Shown: positions 57,433 through 64,000 of the stretch, one piece after another
Numbering within the stretch: the stretch's first letter is position 1
Layout of the letters: the number at the start of each line of letters is the position of its first letter
Translations under genes and position numbers: made by a program
Notes under the pieces: model-generated
Told to the model about the DNA's origin: nothing
The model's input: only the letters and a program-made list of their open reading frames with translations
The model's database searches: none
Source: Modicisalibacter muralis
Lineage (GTDB): Bacteria; Pseudomonadota; Gammaproteobacteria; Pseudomonadales; Halomonadaceae
Assembly (NCBI RefSeq): GCF_900102945.1
Contig: NZ_FNGI01000014.1
Location: 42,975-106,974, forward strand
Length of the DNA stretch: 64,000 bases
Direction: 5' to 3'

Positions 57433-58455
57433 TTATTCGTTGAAGGCAACCTCATGCACCAGTTCGGTGGCGCGCCGACGCAACGCAGCGATCTCGGCCA
57501 GAGGGACGTCGTCGGCCTTGAATTCACCCCAGGATGCGACCGTTTCGGAGGGCTCGACCTCGGGGTTGAGGGGGTACTCGAAATTGATCTCGGCATACAT
57601 CGACTGCGCGGTTTCTTCGGTAAGAAAGCGCATCAGCTTGTAGGCGTTTTCCTCATTGGGCGAGTGCTTGGCCAGCGCCATCCCCGAAATATTGACGTGG
57701 GTACCACGACCTTCCTGATTGGGGAACTCGATGCGCGAGGCCTGCGCCCAGGCGCGCTGCTCTTCATTGGCGAGCATCTTGCCGTAGTAGTAGCTGTTAC
57801 CCAGGGCGATGTCGCAGAGCCCATCGCGTATCGCCTTGATCTGAGCGCGATCGCCACCCTGAGGCTTGCGCGCCAGATTGGCCTTGAAGCCTTCGAGCCA
57901 TTGCTTGGTGAACTCGTCGCCATGTTCGGCGATCATCGAAGCGATCAAGGCGATGTTATAGGGATGATCGCCCTGACGGCTGCAGATGCGGCCCTCGAAG
58001 CGAGGATCGGCGAGATCCTCGTAGCTTTCTATCTCACCAGGCTCCATGCGCTCGACACTGGTATAGAAGACACGCGCGCGACTGGTCAGTCCGACCCATT
58101 GGTTGTTTTCGCCGAAGTACTGCTCGGGGATGTTGCTTTCGATGACCTCATCCTCGATGGACTGAGTGACACCGGCATCGACAAGGTCCTGCAAGCGGCC
58201 GACATCCACGGTCAGCATCACGTCTGCGGGCGAGTTGCGCCCTTCGCGCTTGAGGCGCTCGGTCAGCCCTTGGTTGCCGAAGATGACGTTAACCTCGATA
58301 CCGGTCTCGGCGCTAAATTCATTGAGAAAGGGGTCGATCAGGAATGGCTGCCGATACGAATAGACGTTGACCTCCTCCTCGGCCAGCGCCGCAACGCTGG
58401 TAAAGGCCGTGGCAGCGGCCAGAGAAGCAGCGAGCGCCTTGTTCAGAACTGACAT
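57433..58455 (-). CDS. Ferric-iron ABC transporter periplasmic binding protein (FbpA/FutA type)
   Basis: ATG 58455, with GGAG upstream, gives 340 residues; the frame is open further upstream but only from this ATG does a signal peptide follow (SVLNKALAASLAAATAFTSVAALAEEE). The mature protein is of FbpA type: VNVYSYRQPFLIDPFLNEFSAETGIEVNVIFG and a Tyr pair in LGNSYYYGKM, which coordinates Fe(III) in the family. A Fur box lies 43 bases upstream of the start. It delivers ferric iron to the permease encoded downstream. Confidence 0.92.
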   Translation of the reverse strand: MSVLNKALAASLAAATAFTSVAALAEEEVNVYSYRQPFLIDPFLNEFSAETGIEVNVIFGNQGLTERLKREGRNSPADVMLTVDVGRLQDLVDAGVTQSIEDEVIESNIPEQYFGENNQWVGLTSRARVFYTSVERMEPGEIESYEDLADPRFEGRICSRQGDHPYNIALIASMIAEHGDEFTKQWLEGFKANLARKPQGGDRAQIKAIRDGLCDIALGNSYYYGKMLANEEQRAWAQASRIEFPNQEGRGTHVNISGMALAKHSPNEENAYKLMRFLTEETAQSMYAEINFEYPLNPEVEPSETVASWGEFKADDVPLAEIAALRRRATELVHEVAFNE

Positions 58456-58497
58456 GCCGTATCTCCGCATCGATGAGGGCCCTGTGACCAACGGCCA

Positions 58498-58516
58498 AAT
58501 AATGAGAATCATTCTA
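58498..58516 (-). promoter_or_regulatory. Fur box of the ferric-iron transporter
   Basis: AATAATGAGAATCATTCTA matches the 19-base Fur consensus GATAATGATAATCATTATC at 15 positions with the central AAT-x-ATT dyad kept. It sits between the epmC stop and the iron-binding-protein start, so iron-replete Fur should repress the fbpAB-like operon. Confidence 0.8.
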
Positions 58517-58552
58517 TTTCGACTCGGCGCTGGCAACAACAGTCCACTCGAG

Positions 58553-59140
58553 TTATTCCACAACCGATGCCTTTGGCACTGTGTTGGACAGGCTCGCGCG
58601 CCCCAGGGCAACGGCCTGGCTCAGCGGACAGTGCTGGTGGTAGAACGCGCTCAGCGCCGTACGAAAGGCTTCGGCACGTTGCGGCAAGCCCTCGCGCTCA
58701 TAGCGCTCGGCGCGCGTCTCGACCATTGTCCGGAAGGCGTCACGGTCGACAGTCACTTCGCCAAGGTTGTCGACGCTGACATGAAAGCGCAGCCCGCAGG
58801 CGCGCGAGAACAGTAGCTCCAACGCCTGCGGGGGAATTTCGACACTCTCGAAAGCATGCTGTTGCTGGGCATCGCGGCCGTCCGGCAAATACCAGTAGCC
58901 GTAATCTTCCAGCGCGCGCCGCCGGGGCCCGGCGATACACCAGTGGCTAAGCTCATGCAGCGCGCTGGCGAAAAAGCCGTGTGCAAAAATCACCCGATGG
59001 CATGCGTAGTCGTCATTGGCCGGTAGATACAATGGTTCGTCGTCACCGGGGAGCAATCGGGTGCGAAACGTATCGGCAAATAAGCCATCGAACAGGGCGA
59101 TTGCGTCTTCGATGCGATGCGGGATAGGTATTTCAGACAT
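58553..59140 (-). CDS. epmC: Elongation factor P hydroxylase
   Basis: The 195-residue protein aligns along its length with E. coli EpmC (YfcM): FADTFRTRLLPGDDEPLYLPA, RVIFAHGFFASALHELSHWCIAG, RRALEDYGYWYLPDGRDAQQQHAFE and PQALELLFSRACG. The HELSH segment supplies iron-binding His and Glu. EpmC hydroxylates the beta-lysylated Lys of EF-P, so epmA and epmB should exist elsewhere in the genome. The gene is upstream of the iron transporter and ~100 bases from a divergent MATE pump gene. Confidence 0.94.
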   Translation of the reverse strand: MSEIPIPHRIEDAIALFDGLFADTFRTRLLPGDDEPLYLPANDDYACHRVIFAHGFFASALHELSHWCIAGPRRRALEDYGYWYLPDGRDAQQQHAFESVEIPPQALELLFSRACGLRFHVSVDNLGEVTVDRDAFRTMVETRAERYEREGLPQRAEAFRTALSAFYHQHCPLSQAVALGRASLSNTVPKASVVE

Positions 59141-59238
59141 GGCGCGGATTATACGGCGTCACAACCCAAGCGGAAATGCTCGCCAGTTGCTAGAATCGCG
59201 CTCCTGTCCCTACGGTCGATGATTAAAGGAGCGTCGGC

Positions 59239-60687
59239 GTGGCCCGCTTCACTTTTCCGCTATTCACTCGCTGTCGGCGCGAGACGGCTCTACTGATGCG
59301 TCTTGCCCTGCCAATGTGCGGCGCACAACTGGCGCAGGCGGGAATGGGGGCCACGGATGTGATCATGTCTGGTCGCGCCAGTGCCACCGACTTGGCCGCC
59401 GTTTCGGTCGGCTCCAGCATCTGGCTGCCGTTGATGCTGTTCATGACGGGCACATTAATGGGCCTGACGCCGATCGTCGCCCAGCTGCGCGGCGGCGCGC
59501 GCATGCCGCGCATTCGCCCCTACGTTCACCAGGCCCTCTGGTTGGGCCTGGCACTCGGCATGGCCGCATCGCTGCTGCTGTGGTTCGCGGTAACACCAAT
59601 TTTTCGGCTCATGGATGTTCCCGGCCCCGTCGCCAGATTATCGACCGGCTATCTGGCCGCAGTTGCCTTCGGCATGCCCGGCGTCGCGCTGTTTCAGGCC
59701 CTGCGCGCCTTCTCCGACGGCATGAATCACACTCGCCCTTCCTTGTGGATCAGCCTGATCGGCCTCGGCGTCAACATCCCTTGCAACTACCTGCTGATCT
59801 ACGGCGGCGACGGCCTGGTCGACCTCTTCGGTAGTGGTTTGCCGCTGTGGCTGCGGGAGCTTCCTGCCCTGGGTGCCGTGGGATGCGGGATAGCCACCGC
59901 GCTATCGATGTGGGTGATGTGTCTGAGCATGCTGCTGTATACCCGCCGCAGCCTGACCTTCGCGCCCATTGCCCTGTGGAAAACGCTGACCTGGCCACAC
60001 CGCGCGATGATTCGTGAGCTGCTGTATATCGGTGCGCCGATCGGCGTGGCGATCTTCGTCGAGGTCACGCTCTTCACACTGATTGCCTTGTTCGTCGCCA
60101 GCCTGGGCGAGATAACCGTCGCCGCGCATCAGGTTGCGCTTAACTATACTTCGATCCTGTTCATGCTGCCGTTGTCATTGGGCATGGCACTGACCGTGCG
60201 AGTCGGCAATACCCTCGGTGCGAGCCGTGGCAGCGAGGCCAGCTTCGTGGCCTGGAACGGGATGCTGGTCTGTCTGGTCGTGGCCCTGCTCAACGATGCG
60301 ATCCTCTGGCTCACCGCCGCGCCTGTGGTTGCGCTTTATACTCACAACGAAGCCGTTCAGGATCTGGCGATGTCGTTGATCTTCCTGGCGATGCTTTACC
60401 AGATATCCGATTCGTTGCAGGTCAACATGGCCGGCGCACTGCGCGGCTATAAGGACACCCGAATCATCATGGCGATTACTCTGGTGTCCTACTGGTTGGT
60501 AGGACTCGGCGGTGGATACCTGTTGGGAGCACTCGGCATACCCGGCCTGACGCCGCCACTGGGTGTACATGGCTATTGGCTGGGCTTGATCGCCGGCTTG
60601 ACGGTGGCGGCGGCGTTGCTGGGGTGGCGTCTGTGGCGTATCAGCAAGGCGGTTAGCGATGGTCTGATGGAAATTCCACAAAGCTGA
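59239..60687 (+). CDS. MATE-family multidrug/cation efflux pump (NorM-like)
   Basis: The 482-residue inner-membrane transporter starts at GTG 59239 behind AAAGGAG. It has twelve hydrophobic segments arranged as two MatE halves: LALPMCGAQLAQAGMGATDVIMSGRASATDLAAVSVGSSIW in the first and LLYIGAPIGVAIFVEVTLFTLIALFVASLG at the start of the second. The features are those of Na+-coupled NorM-type exporters. Substrate cannot be told from the sequence. There is no local regulator. Confidence 0.92.
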   Translation: MARFTFPLFTRCRRETALLMRLALPMCGAQLAQAGMGATDVIMSGRASATDLAAVSVGSSIWLPLMLFMTGTLMGLTPIVAQLRGGARMPRIRPYVHQALWLGLALGMAASLLLWFAVTPIFRLMDVPGPVARLSTGYLAAVAFGMPGVALFQALRAFSDGMNHTRPSLWISLIGLGVNIPCNYLLIYGGDGLVDLFGSGLPLWLRELPALGAVGCGIATALSMWVMCLSMLLYTRRSLTFAPIALWKTLTWPHRAMIRELLYIGAPIGVAIFVEVTLFTLIALFVASLGEITVAAHQVALNYTSILFMLPLSLGMALTVRVGNTLGASRGSEASFVAWNGMLVCLVVALLNDAILWLTAAPVVALYTHNEAVQDLAMSLIFLAMLYQISDSLQVNMAGALRGYKDTRIIMAITLVSYWLVGLGGGYLLGALGIPGLTPPLGVHGYWLGLIAGLTVAAALLGWRLWRISKAVSDGLMEIPQS

Positions 60688-60854
60688 TAAATTCCTTACG
60701 ACTCAATGGCATGTGCCGACCAAAGAGGCGCAGGGCGAGGTTGGCGTGCGCTATTTACCCGGCGAAGTGCTATCAGGGCTTAACTTTGCGCGCCTAGCTA
60801 TGCTAATAGTGAGGCGAGGCCTAGGCCGAATCATTGCCGTTGAGGAGGGTAACC

Positions 60855-61550
60855 ATGGGTATCCCACTGTCCCCCCGCTCTGCCCAGGTCATCGACCTGG
60901 ACGCCATGCGCCACCGGCTGAGGGCCAAGCGCCGCCTGGTCAGGCTGGCGCCGGAACTGGACGGCCTGGAAATGCTGTATCACCTGGCCTCCGATCCAGA
61001 CACGTTATACGGCATGCCATTGCTGGCCTGGGGCCTGCGTGAAGATGGCGAAGTCGTCGGCCTGGTGCCGTGGATGGAAGCCCTGACCCCCTGCCATGAC
61101 CTGGAAGACCCTGAGCACGGCCATTTCGTCGGCTACCGTGACCCGGAAACCGAGGAAATATTTCACAGCGCGCCCGAGCATAAGATTCTGGAGCTCGAAC
61201 ACGCGGCGGCCTATTTCGATTACGAAGATACCAGCGCTCCCACCCTACTACAGCAGTTACCCGAAACGCTCGGCACACATGCCTTGTGTCTGAGCGACGA
61301 TGGCTGCTCCTGGCAACTCAAGCAGGTATTCGGCTGGCGGCTGTACAGTAACGGAGAGGTCGAGGCACTGCTGGTCGATGAGACACAAGTGGAATCCACC
61401 CCTGTCGTGGCGGGAGACGACTGCCTCTATCCCGGGCACAGTCGACACCAGGTCGTTTATTTCTTTCAGCGCGCTATCGCCAATCGCATCAAGCAGGAAG
61501 ACCCCGCTACGCTGGAAGCGCTGGCCTGCATGGTGGCCAGCGACGATTAA
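60855..61550 (+). CDS. Conserved hypothetical protein
   Basis: The 231-residue soluble acidic protein begins at ATG 60855 behind a near-perfect GAGGAGGGT. No signal peptide or membrane helix is seen. The central part (ILELEHAAAYFDYEDTSAPTLLQQLPETLGTHALCLSDDGCSWQLKQVFGW) looks globular. I recognise no catalytic motif or family. It is convergent with the TusA-like gene, with the stop codons overlapping by 4 bases. Confidence 0.75.
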   Translation: MGIPLSPRSAQVIDLDAMRHRLRAKRRLVRLAPELDGLEMLYHLASDPDTLYGMPLLAWGLREDGEVVGLVPWMEALTPCHDLEDPEHGHFVGYRDPETEEIFHSAPEHKILELEHAAAYFDYEDTSAPTLLQQLPETLGTHALCLSDDGCSWQLKQVFGWRLYSNGEVEALLVDETQVESTPVVAGDDCLYPGHSRHQVVYFFQRAIANRIKQEDPATLEALACMVASDD

Positions 61551-61786
61551 CCCAAACGGATGAAATATAGGTAAATATCGCCATCGGCGCTCTGGGTCAG
61601 CAGATCGTGCCCCAGAAAGCTGCAAAACTTCGGTATGTCGCGGGTGGTTGCCGGATCGCTGGCGACCACCTTCAATACCTCGCCGGCGCGCATGTCTCGC
61701 ACCCGGTTATGCATCAGCATGACTGGCTCCGGACAGTACAAGCCGGTCGTATCCAACTCGACATCGAATTCAGGCAAATCGGCCAT
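61547..61786 (-). CDS. TusA-family sulfurtransferase/SirA-like protein
   Basis: The 79-residue protein carries the CPEP motif (TTGLYCPEPVMLMHNRVRDM) whose Cys accepts persulfide sulfur in TusA, followed by the family strand GEVLKVVASDPATTRDIPKFCSFLGHDLL. I choose ATG 61786, 5 bases after GAGG; ATG 61789 and GTG 61792 are in frame just before. In TusA relay, sulfur goes from IscS to tRNA thiolation or molybdenum cofactor. It is 51 bases downstream of rlmM on the same strand. Confidence 0.88.
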   Translation of the reverse strand: MADLPEFDVELDTTGLYCPEPVMLMHNRVRDMRAGEVLKVVASDPATTRDIPKFCSFLGHDLLTQSADGDIYLYFIRLG

Positions 61787-61837
61787 CATCACCTCGCAAA
61801 TGGAAAACTTGTGACGGAAGCATTGAGCGCATTCCGA

Positions 61838-62914
61838 TCAGTCGACCAGCCGAACGTGCACGGTCACTTCTTCGCGGTCATGGTATAGCTGCTTGCAACG
61901 CAACTCAGCACTAACGCCGGCTCGTACAAGACTCTGCTCGAGGCGTGACAGGCAGCGCTCGACCTCTTGCCAGCGCTGCTTCATTGGCAGCTTGAGATTG
62001 AAAACCGCCTCGCGACACCAGCGCCGCACCAGCCAGCGTTCGATCATATCGATAACACGCATCGGTTTGTCGACGATATCGCAGACCAGCCAATCCAGCC
62101 GACGCGGCGGCTCCCAGACGAAGCCATCCTCGCGCAGGTGCTCGACCTGTTCGGTGGCCATCAACGTCTTGTCCATGGGGCCGTTATCGATGGCATAGAC
62201 GTACATGCCCTGGCGCACCAATTGATAGGTCCAGCCGCCAGGCGCCGCACCTAGGTCCGCCGCCTGCATGCCCTCGTGCAGCCGCTCGGCTCGCTCATCG
62301 CGAGGCACGAAAGCATGCCAGGCCTCATCGAGCTTGAGCGTGGATCGACTGGGCGCCTCACGAGGAAAGCGCAAGCGCTGTATCCCACCCGGGTGCTCGC
62401 TGCGGTTTCCCGGGAAGCTGATAGCAATCTGAACACGATCTCCTTCACTCCAGAATAGATGAAGGCGACGCCCGCCCGCCTTGCCACGAAGCGCTCCACG
62501 CTTGTGCAACGTGCTTTCCAGCGGTCTCTTTAGCGCCTTCATCAGTCCGGCCAGCGCTTTCGCCTCATTGGTATCGGGCGTTTCCTGCCACAGCGTTTCG
62601 AAGCTCCAGCCGCTTGCCACGACCTGCTCTATTATCGGCGTCAGTCGATCGTCACGCGAGAGAGATTCCAGCGGCGGTAGCGCCACCAATGACTGACGCG
62701 CAAATACCAGGTCGTCCAGTACAAGCAATCGATGCAACGCATTGACCGGCGTGTCGCCTGGCAGCACGAAGCGGACATGACCGCTACCTGCCTTGGCGAT
62801 GGGATAACCCGCATACTCGAAGTAGGCGGCCTTCTCCATCACCTCCGCGCTCAAGTCATTCTCGAAGCCAGGGCGGCAGTAAAGTAGCAGTTCGTTGGCA
62901 GTAGCGCTGGGCAT
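61838..62914 (-). CDS. rlmM: 23S rRNA 2'-O-ribose methyltransferase (C2498)
   Basis: The 358-residue protein has an N-terminal THUMP-like domain (LLLYCRPGFENDLSAEVMEKAAYF) and a C-terminal Rossmann SAM domain with ADLGAAPGGWTYQLVRQG (~220). Later motifs are VYAIDNGPMDKTLMATEQVEHLREDGF and LDWLVCDIVDKPMRV, and the catalytic Lys lies in VFNLKLPMKQRW, consistent with the K-D-K-E tetrad. RlmM modifies C2498 of 23S rRNA. Length equals E. coli RlmM (366). Confidence 0.94.
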   Translation of the reverse strand: MPSATANELLLYCRPGFENDLSAEVMEKAAYFEYAGYPIAKAGSGHVRFVLPGDTPVNALHRLLVLDDLVFARQSLVALPPLESLSRDDRLTPIIEQVVASGWSFETLWQETPDTNEAKALAGLMKALKRPLESTLHKRGALRGKAGGRRLHLFWSEGDRVQIAISFPGNRSEHPGGIQRLRFPREAPSRSTLKLDEAWHAFVPRDERAERLHEGMQAADLGAAPGGWTYQLVRQGMYVYAIDNGPMDKTLMATEQVEHLREDGFVWEPPRRLDWLVCDIVDKPMRVIDMIERWLVRRWCREAVFNLKLPMKQRWQEVERCLSRLEQSLVRAGVSAELRCKQLYHDREEVTVHVRLVD

Positions 62915-63013
62915 GAGGCCTCCTGGTGAAGGCCGAGAAGTCTAGCGTCAGCCTGGCTAGGACCACAAGCCTCCAGTGCCGCTGACCTAGTCAAGAGCCC
63001 ATCGAAAACAGCG

Positions 63014-63427
63014 CTATTGGCGCTCGGATTTACTCTGGCGATTCAGCATCTCGATATCCTGAAGCTGGACGTTCAACGCATTGGTCGAAATCATGACTTC
63101 CCATAGCGAGAACACCAGCGATGTCGACAAGCTAATCAGGCTGGCGCCAAACAGCACCATGCCCAGGAGTTCCAAAGACAAAAAGAGCGCGAACATCGAC
63201 AATGTACAGAGCAAGAAACTCAGCACGCCGGCGACCTGCATGCGCTTGGTCAGGCTGATACGCTGGCGCAGCAAAAGTATCTGACGAGCCGCAAGTTCAT
63301 GGTCTTGACCACGCTCCTCACTGGCTAGCTTGCGTATCAGCTGTGCGAGCGTAAGAAAACGATTGGTGTAGGCAAGCAGCAATAGCGAAATTGCTGGAAA
63401 CAGTAGTGCAGGTGTCGTGAGCGTCAC
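63014..63427 (-). CDS. DUF2721-family membrane protein
   Basis: The 137-residue protein has an N-terminal hydrophobic segment (LLFPAISLLLLAYTNRFL), the cytoplasmic stretch LRQRISLTKRMQV and two further helices (GVLSFLLCTLSMFALFLSLELLGMVLF and SLISLSTSLVFSLWEV). It ends in a Gln/Asn-rich amphipathic tail. This is the DUF2721 pattern; the function is unknown. GAGT precedes the start only weakly. Confidence 0.8.
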   Translation of the reverse strand: MTLTTPALLFPAISLLLLAYTNRFLTLAQLIRKLASEERGQDHELAARQILLLRQRISLTKRMQVAGVLSFLLCTLSMFALFLSLELLGMVLFGASLISLSTSLVFSLWEVMISTNALNVQLQDIEMLNRQSKSERQ

Positions 63428-63545
63428 GATAGACTCCTAATGTTAGTTCGAAGCATAACGCCTATGAGCCACTCGAATCGACAGTTATCGGGCTCCACGG
63501 ATCTCGCCGGTTCACGCCTGGTCGATAATTTTTGCAACCATGCAA

Positions 63546-63578
63546 AAAGCCCCGAACTCGTGATGAACTCGGGGCTTT
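63546..63578 (-). terminator. Distal rRNA-operon terminator
   Basis: AAAGCCCCGA (63546-63555) pairs with TCGGGGCTTT (63569-63578). In the leftward direction the stem is followed by TTTTTGC. It is the second terminator after 5S rRNA, beyond the probable 5S fragment. Confidence 0.85.
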
Positions 63579-63583
63579 GCAAT

Positions 63584-63668
63584 AAGTGCCTGACGATGAT
63601 TCGGTCGACGCCCCGAGGGCCGACCATCCGGCGGCCGGCGCGCCGGGACTCGCGCAGGGGGAGGCCCC
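63584..63668 (-). pseudogene. Probable decayed 3' fragment of a second 5S rRNA gene
   Basis: The 16 bases at 63584-63599 repeat exactly those at 63709-63724, the 3' end and trailer of the intact 5S gene. Further on, CTCGCGCAGGGGGAGGCCCC (63649-63668) resembles CTCTCGCATGGGGAGGCCCC of the real gene. Between them ~49 unrelated GC-rich bases with small hairpins are inserted. It looks like a duplicated 5S tail that has been interrupted and lost function. Confidence 0.45.
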
Positions 63669-63676
63669 TAAACGAC

Positions 63677-63703
63677 GAAACCCCGACCAGGGGCCGGGGT
63701 TTC
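63677..63703 (-). terminator. Proximal terminator after 5S rRNA
   Basis: GAAACCCCG (63677-63685) is complementary to CGGGGTTTC (63695-63703) with a 9-base loop. It begins 10 bases after the 5S 3' end in the leftward transcript; the following TTTCGTCGTTT is a modest U-tract. Confidence 0.7.
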
Positions 63704-63712
63704 TGAAGAAGT

Positions 63713-63829
63713 GCCTGACGATGACCTACTCTCGCATGGGGAGGCCCCACACTACCATCGGCGCTGAGCGGTTTCACTGCTGAGTTCGGCATGGGGTCAG
63801 GTGGGACCCGCTCGCTATGGTCGTCAGGC
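63713..63829 (-). rRNA. 5S ribosomal RNA
   Basis: Read leftward the 117-base gene begins GCCTGACGACCATAGCGAG and ends with TCATCGTCAGGC. The ends pair to form helix I, and the conserved CCGAACTCAG loop and GCGAGAGTAGG segment are present. It lies at the end of an rRNA operon whose 23S gene is beyond the window's right edge. Confidence 0.97.
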
Positions 63830-64000
63830 GTAAACTGGTGTCGCGTGGTGGCTTGAGGGCTGATCGTGATCGTGCTTTCGATCGCGACCCGACGCTCGAC
63901 GCTGCCCGCCACGGGACTGTCTTAACAAATGAATCAAGCTGACTCGATACGACTCGACGTATCCGCTTATCGGTCATCGCAGGGGTGACTCGCTGTTGCT
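63830..64000 (-). other. 23S-5S intergenic spacer (partial)
   Basis: These 171 bases precede the leftward 5S gene and show no tRNA or protein gene. They are expected to be the transcribed spacer of the rRNA operon; the end of 23S is not reached with certainty inside the window. Confidence 0.7.

Noticed and set aside
63424..63912. Open frames across the 5S rRNA region
   Set aside because: They overlap the 5S gene and its terminators and have no ribosome sites or family features.

Overview
The window looks like about 64 kb of a halophilic gammaproteobacterium, most likely Halomonadaceae (Halomonas or Chromohalobacter type). The evidence is the high-GC coding sequence with AT-rich promoter regions, a betaine-type osmolyte transporter, and gammaproteobacterial signature genes (epmC, rlmM, fadBA, cysJI, uup, tatD). 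A 5S rRNA gene at the right edge shows that the window ends inside an rRNA operon read leftward.

Layout. 1-3010: the end of a quaternary-amine ABC transporter (ATPase with CBS domain, permease, binding protein) and a nitrilase-family amidase. 3049-27464: a surface/adhesion region. It holds a receiver-less sigma-54 activator, a divergent three-gene CsgG-like secretion/fibre operon with a near-consensus sigma-54 promoter and repeated TTGCAA boxes, a dehydroquinate-synthase-like (EboD-like) enzyme, a roughly 4634-residue secreted mosaic protein rich in carbohydrate-binding modules, and a divergent complete type I secretion system (ABC, HlyD, TolC). 27618-31197: cysJ-cysI. 31316-33137: a lower-GC type VI PAAR effector with a putative membrane immunity protein. 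33254-43127: an M24 DddP-like enzyme plus a 2OG-Fe(II) oxygenase, a divergent LysR regulator, an S66 carboxypeptidase and a five-gene dipeptide-type ABC transporter. 43178-45558: GreB-like factor, DUF488, DedA, azurin. 45822-49210: fadBA with a good PsrA-type operator. 49436-63427: mostly housekeeping genes (DUF5924, MarR, UspA, Uup, TatD, a Fur-controlled ferric-iron transporter, EpmC, MATE, TusA-like, RlmM, DUF2721). 63546-63829: rRNA terminators, a probable decayed 5S fragment and 5S rRNA.

The most unusual part is 3-27 kb. Two different export routes sit side by side: an outer-membrane CsgG-type pore with a repeat-bearing candidate fibre subunit that does not match classical CsgA, and a dedicated type I system for a giant protein with carbohydrate-binding, malectin-like, cadherin-like and sugar-dehydrogenase-propeller modules but no RTX repeats that I can find. 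A second point of interest is the DddP-like/oxygenase pair at 33-35 kb: the metal-ligand spacing of DddP is kept, but the position of its proposed catalytic base is changed.

All assignments come from reading the sequence and from remembered family features; no database search was run.
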